Notes under the pieces: model-generated | Told to the model about the DNA's origin: nothing | Databases searched by the model: none | The model's input: the letters and a program-made list of their open reading frames with translations, nothing else | Made by a program: the position numbers and the translations under genes | Source of the DNA: Oscillospiraceae bacterium | GTDB taxonomy: Bacteria > Bacillota > Clostridia > Oscillospirales > Oscillospiraceae | Direction of reading: 5' to 3' | DNA length: 26,668 bases | Assembly (NCBI GenBank): GCA_031260745.1 | Contig: JAISKY010000212.1 | Location: forward strand, 1-26,668 | Shown here: positions 23,323 to 26,668 of the stretch, piece by piece | Numbering within the stretch: the first letter of the stretch is position 1 | How the letters are laid out: every line of letters starts with the position of its first letter

Positions 23323-23351
23323 TTGACAATTGCAAAATTGTGTGATATACT
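23323..23351 (+). promoter_or_regulatory. Promoter of the amt-PII gene
   Basis: A perfect TTGACA (23323-23328), 17 bp, then TATACT (23346-23351) predict a start near 23358. The preceding stretch from 23171 is non-coding, becomes AT-rich after about 23220, and includes a second, weaker TTGACA at 23222-23227 with TATCCT 17 bp on. Confidence 0.8.
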
Positions 23352-23365
23352 TTGTCGTACAAACA

Positions 23366-23415
23366 ACAAAGGCGTTGTGAGGCAACTCTCAACGCCTTTG
23401 TTTATTTTATTTTTA
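23366..23415 (+). promoter_or_regulatory. Terminator-like hairpin in the amt leader, candidate attenuator
   Basis: A perfect 12-bp stem ACAAAGGCGTTG/CAACGCCTTTGT (23366-23377 with 23390-23401), then a T-T mismatch and 3 more pairs closing a GCAA tetraloop (23382-23385), is followed by a T-rich run TTATTTTATTTTT. This has all the parts of an intrinsic terminator but lies inside the leader, about 8 nt after the predicted transcript start and directly before the AAGGAG of amt. Conditional termination is therefore plausible. A smaller alternative stem, GTTG/CAAC (23374-23377 with 23383-23386), competes with it. Confidence 0.7.
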
Positions 23416-23429
23416 AGGAGAACAGCGTT

Positions 23430-25166
23430 ATGGAAAACATTGCAAACATTGTCACAGGTGTGAACATTATGTGGACGCTCGTAGCGGCGGCGTTAGTGTT
23501 CTTTATGCAGGCGGGATTCGCTCTGGTTGAGGGCGGACTGACCAGAACAAAGAACGCGGGCAACATTTTAATGAAGAACCTGATGGACTTTGCCTGCGGA
23601 GTACCCGTATTCTGGTTCATTGGCTTCGGGCTGATGTGGGGAGGCTCCGGAGCGGTTATCGGAGTTCTCGATTTATTCACCGGAGCGGTAGACAACGGCT
23701 ACGATTACACTACGTTAATCTTCCAAAGCGTATTCTGCGCTACGGCGGCGACTATTGTTTCCGGGTCAATGGCTGAACGTACTAAGTTCAAAAGCTATAT
23801 TATTTACTCGGTTATAATTTCAGCGATTATCTACCCGATTTCCGGACGTTGGATTTGGAATTCGGACGGCTGGCTTAACCAGTTAGGTTTCCACGATTTC
23901 GCGGGTTCGACCGCGGTACATATGGTCGGAGGAATTTCGGCGTTACTCGGCGCGATTGTACTCGGACCTCGTATCGGCAAATACGGAGCGGACGGCAAAC
24001 CCAAGGCGATTCCGGGACATAACCTTACCCTGGCGGGACTCGGAACATTCTTATTGTGGTTCTGCTGGTTCGGATTTAACGGCGGCTCAACTACGGCAAT
24101 GCTCGGCGAAACTAACGGCATAGTAGACTATGCGGCCGCGATGCTGTCAAGCCGCGTATTCGTAACGACAAACATCTCCGCGTGTTTAGGCGCGGTTTCG
24201 ACAATGCTATTTACCTGGTTTAAGTATAAAAAACCCGACGTGTCAATGACGCTTAACGGCGCGCTTGCCGGACTGGTCGCGATTACCGCGGGCTGCGACG
24301 TAGTAAACCAATGGGCGGCGGCGGTAATCGGCTTAATCGCGGGTATTGTCGTAGTGCTGTCGGTTGAATTCCTTGAGAAAAAAGCGAAAGTAGACGACCC
24401 GGTCGGCGCGGTTAGCGTACACGGAGCTTGCGGCGCGTTGGGAACGATTCTAACGGGCGTATTTGTCAGCAACGCCTCACTCGCGGATATGGGAATGAGC
24501 CGCGGTCAATTTTTCGGAATCCAGGTTTTAGGCGTTGTTTCCGTAGCGGCGTATGTCGCGATTGCGATGCTCATAGTTTTCAAATTAATCAAGGCTATCT
24601 TCGGACTTCGCGTTAGCGCTGAAGACGAAATACTCGGACTTGACCTTACGGAACACGGACTTACAAGTTCCTACGCGGGCTTCCTTACCGACCCCGAGGC
24701 GATTCAGCCCTCCGTTGTGGTTGAAAGCGACGACGTTGTTCCCGCCGCGAAGAAAGACAGCGGAGACATAGAAATCGTACACAGACCTCACCCAATGCCC
24801 GATACGGACTTCAAGTTTACGAAAGTTGACATTATTACGCGTCCAAACAAACTTGAGGATTTGAAAGTCGCGATGAACGCAATCGGAATAACGGGTATGA
24901 CCGTTACGAACGTAATGGGCTACGGTATGCAAAAGGGTAATCAGGCTCACTACCGCGGCATTGAGATTGACGTTACTTTCCTGCCGAAAGTCAAATTGGA
25001 AATCGTTGTGTGCAAGGTTCCGATTGAAGCGGTTATTGATACGGCGAAACGCGTACTCTACACCGGAAATATCGGCGACGGTAAAATCTTCGTCTACGAC
25101 GTAGAAAATATCGTTAAAGTCCGCACAGGCGAGGAAGGCTACGACGCATTGCAGGACGTTGAGTAG
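23430..25166 (+). CDS. amt: Ammonium channel Amt fused to a C-terminal PII (GlnK-like) regulatory domain
   Basis: Residues 1-425 are an Amt/MEP/Rh ammonium channel with about 11 membrane helices. Conserved blocks are FFMQAGFALVEGGLTRTKNAGNIL, GSTAVHMVGGISALLGA and VSVHGACGALGTILTGVF, carrying the twin pore histidines, and WFGFNGGST. A linker of about 40 residues leads to a full PII domain (about 463-578): KVDIITRPNKLEDLKVAM, GYGMQKGNQAHYRG with the T-loop Tyr, VTFLPKVKLEIVV, and the nucleotide loops TGNIGDGKIFV and VRTGE. Separate GlnK blocks Amt when nitrogen is ample; here the regulator is tethered. ATG 23430 has AAGGAG 9 nt upstream; the longer in-frame start lies at the promoter and is unlikely. 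Such fusions are known in some Clostridia. A terminator hairpin follows. Confidence 0.95.
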   Translation: MENIANIVTGVNIMWTLVAAALVFFMQAGFALVEGGLTRTKNAGNILMKNLMDFACGVPVFWFIGFGLMWGGSGAVIGVLDLFTGAVDNGYDYTTLIFQSVFCATAATIVSGSMAERTKFKSYIIYSVIISAIIYPISGRWIWNSDGWLNQLGFHDFAGSTAVHMVGGISALLGAIVLGPRIGKYGADGKPKAIPGHNLTLAGLGTFLLWFCWFGFNGGSTTAMLGETNGIVDYAAAMLSSRVFVTTNISACLGAVSTMLFTWFKYKKPDVSMTLNGALAGLVAITAGCDVVNQWAAAVIGLIAGIVVVLSVEFLEKKAKVDDPVGAVSVHGACGALGTILTGVFVSNASLADMGMSRGQFFGIQVLGVVSVAAYVAIAMLIVFKLIKAIFGLRVSAEDEILGLDLTEHGLTSSYAGFLTDPEAIQPSVVVESDDVVPAAKKDSGDIEIVHRPHPMPDTDFKFTKVDIITRPNKLEDLKVAMNAIGITGMTVTNVMGYGMQKGNQAHYRGIEIDVTFLPKVKLEIVVCKVPIEAVIDTAKRVLYTGNIGDGKIFVYDVENIVKVRTGEEGYDALQDVE

Positions 25167-25190
25167 TTTACGGGTAATACCAAACCATAG

Positions 25191-25222
25191 AGGCAGATTA
25201 CCAATTATTTGGTAGTCTGCCT
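25191..25222 (+). terminator. Intrinsic terminator after amt-PII
   Basis: A 12-bp stem AGGCAGATTACC/GGTAGTCTGCCT with one G-T pair and an 8-nt loop AATTATTT starts 24 nt after the stop and runs into TTAT. The T tract is short, but the stem is GC-rich at its base and correctly placed before the dnaA promoter. Confidence 0.7.
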
Positions 25223-25276
25223 TTATCCGTAGAAATAGCTCAAAAGTATTTATCCATTATTCATTGCTAAAAACTC

Positions 25277-25305
25277 TTGCAAAATGTAAATGATTGTGAT
25301 ATAAT
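25277..25305 (+). promoter_or_regulatory. Promoter of dnaA
   Basis: TTGCAA (25277-25282), 17 bp, then a perfect TATAAT (25300-25305). A start near 25312 gives a 34-nt leader with CGGAGG before the GTG start. Two 7-of-9 matches to the DnaA box (TTATCCGTA at 25223, TTATCCATT at 25250) lie upstream of the -35 on the same strand. Confidence 0.8.
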
Positions 25306-25345
25306 AAAATGAATATAATATTCGATAAAAACGGAGGAAATAACA

Positions 25346-26665
25346 GTGCAGTCAGTAGACGACATTTGGAGCGCGGTATTGTCACTTTTGCGCGTTGAAT
25401 TGAGTCAAACCGCGGTGGATTTGTGGTTTGGCGATTGTAAAAACATAACTCTCCAAAATGATGATTTGATTATCTATACTGACTCGGAATTTAAGCGCGA
25501 CATCATTGTGGAACGCTACATAGACAAGCTATCCGCCGCGCTGAAAAACGTATTCGGAGAGGATATTACTCCGCACATTTTATGCGGTGACGAGAAATGG
25601 GAATCTTCCTCGGTAAGCGTTAAAAGCTCCCCGCAATTCAACAAAGAGAAGTACAGCTTTGATAATTTTATAGTCGGTCCTTCAAACCGGCTGGCTTATG
25701 CCGCGGCGGCGGCAGTCGCGGCGGACCGTACCGGAGTATACAATCCGCTGTTTATTTACGGTAATCCCGGTTTGGGTAAAACCCATCTGCTGTACGCAAT
25801 CGCGAATAAGTTCAAGAAAACTCAACCGGAATTTCAAATTATCTACGTAAAAGCCGAAAGCTTTATGAACGAACTTGTAGACGCTATCGTCAACAAAAGG
25901 ATGAATGAATTTCGCAGCAAATATCGTAACGTAGACTTATTATTAGTTGACGATATACAATTTATCGCCGGAAAAGAACAAACTCAGGACGAGTTTTTCC
26001 ATACGTTTAATTCCCTGTTTGAGGGCGAGAAACAAATGGTTCTTACGTCTGACCGACCGCCGAAAGATATGCTCAGATTAGAGGACCGTCTGAAGTCGCG
26101 CTTTGAGTGCGGACTTTTGACCGACATTCAACCGCCGGATTTGGAAACGCGAATCGCGATTGTACGAAGCAAGGCTTCGGAGATTGGAATAAACGTCCCT
26201 CCGAATATTGTGGAGTATATCGCTCAAAATATTACCTCAAACGTCAGGCTTATTGAGGGCGTACTTAAAAAAATCTCCGCTTACCACGAACTTATAAACT
26301 CCAACGACGAACTTGACCAGCAAGCTATCGAAGATATTACCCGCGATATTATTTTGAAAGCGAAAAAATATACTCCCGAACAGATAATTGAGCGCGTAGG
26401 ACTGCATTACTCAATTCAGCCGGAGCAAATCGTCGGCCCTAACCGCGAGAGAAACGTACTTAGCGCGCGTCAGGTTTCGATGTACTTAATCCGGCAGCTT
26501 ACAGACCTTACGCTATTCGATAATGGCAAACTTTTCGGCAGAGACCATTCTACGGTAATACACGCAATTAAAAAGATTGAGGACAAGATTGAAATTGACC
26601 CTCAACTGGCGGATACGATACGCGATATTACTACCGACATCAAGGAATTAAACAACGATAATTAG
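25346..26665 (+). CDS. dnaA: Chromosomal replication initiator protein DnaA
   Basis: DnaA opens oriC and also acts as a transcription factor. The 439 residues contain domain I (IWSAVLSLLRVELSQTAVDLWF), a short linker, the AAA+ domain starting at YSFDNFIVGPSNRLAYAAA with Walker A GNPGLGKTH (about 139-147), Walker B LLLVDDIQFI (about 198-207), and sensor segments VLTSDRPPKDM and LEDRLKSRFECGL. Domain IV has SARQVSMYLIRQLT and the box-recognition motif FGRDHSTVIHAIKKI. It starts at GTG 25346 with GGAGG upstream. The gene is complete; the window ends 3 nt later, so dnaN, the usual next gene, cannot be checked. Upstream lies amt instead of the common rpmH-rnpA side. Confidence 0.98.
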   Translation: MQSVDDIWSAVLSLLRVELSQTAVDLWFGDCKNITLQNDDLIIYTDSEFKRDIIVERYIDKLSAALKNVFGEDITPHILCGDEKWESSSVSVKSSPQFNKEKYSFDNFIVGPSNRLAYAAAAAVAADRTGVYNPLFIYGNPGLGKTHLLYAIANKFKKTQPEFQIIYVKAESFMNELVDAIVNKRMNEFRSKYRNVDLLLVDDIQFIAGKEQTQDEFFHTFNSLFEGEKQMVLTSDRPPKDMLRLEDRLKSRFECGLLTDIQPPDLETRIAIVRSKASEIGINVPPNIVEYIAQNITSNVRLIEGVLKKISAYHELINSNDELDQQAIEDITRDIILKAKKYTPEQIIERVGLHYSIQPEQIVGPNRERNVLSARQVSMYLIRQLTDLTLFDNGKLFGRDHSTVIHAIKKIEDKIEIDPQLADTIRDITTDIKELNNDN

Positions 26666-26668
26666 ATA

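Overview
The window reads as chromosomal DNA of a low-to-mid GC Gram-positive anaerobe, most likely a member of Clostridia (Bacillota), with the Oscillospirales/Ruminococcaceae side as the best guess. The reasons are a Gram-positive PolC-type replicative polymerase with built-in PHP and exonuclease domains, an ispG-polC pair as in many Clostridia, a TagA-type ManNAc transferase together with UDP-GlcNAc 2-epimerase (wall polymer synthesis), strong AGGAGG-like ribosome binding sites, TTGACA/TATAAT promoters with 17-bp spacers, and an oxygen-sensitive glycyl-radical-enzyme activase. I see no phage, insertion sequence, CRISPR array, tRNA or rRNA. The lineage call is inference from protein motifs.

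Layout. 1-1446: the 3' end of rpsI, a hairpin, a small unrecognised two-helix membrane protein, and a SIMPL-domain protein. 1545-4838: a tightly packed operon guaB, tagA-family glycosyltransferase, thymidylate kinase and 5-formyl-THF cyclo-ligase, whose three junctions all overlap by 17 nt. 4906-12272: mltG, alaS (interrupted by a +1 frame change), rsfS, leuS and a soluble lytic transglycosylase, closed by a strong hairpin. 12358-13311 (minus) is a radical SAM activase, divergent from mnmE (13445-14776) across a compact promoter region. 14795-15496 (minus) is an AT-richer HEAT-like/zinc-ribbon protein of unknown function. 15669-16907 is an amidohydrolase of the MTA/SAH deaminase family. 16925-18022 (minus) is wecB, divergent from ispG-polC (18201-23170) across a long polypurine/polypyrimidine inverted repeat. 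23430-25166 is an ammonium channel fused to its own PII protein, preceded by a promoter and a terminator-like leader hairpin. 25346-26665 is dnaA.

How it works together. Most genes are housekeeping: translation (rpsI, alaS, leuS, rsfS, mnmE), nucleotide and one-carbon metabolism (guaB, tmk, cyclo-ligase, SAH/MTA deaminase), replication (polC, dnaA), isoprenoid synthesis (ispG) and cell wall (mltG, lytic transglycosylase, TagA plus WecB). TagA and WecB sit 13 kb apart but act consecutively on UDP-ManNAc. The Amt-PII fusion with its leader hairpin is the clearest regulatory module.

Most notable points: the split alaS reading frame; two genes (mnmE and ispG) whose promoters place the transcript start on the start codon, predicting leaderless mRNAs; the attenuator-like amt leader; the HEAT/zinc protein; an altered UDP-binding loop in WecB; a LeuRS lacking its usual N-terminal leader; and the fact that most genes to the left of dnaA point towards it, which is unexpected if the origin lies directly upstream of dnaA. 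I did not find an unmistakable new defence or mobile system here.
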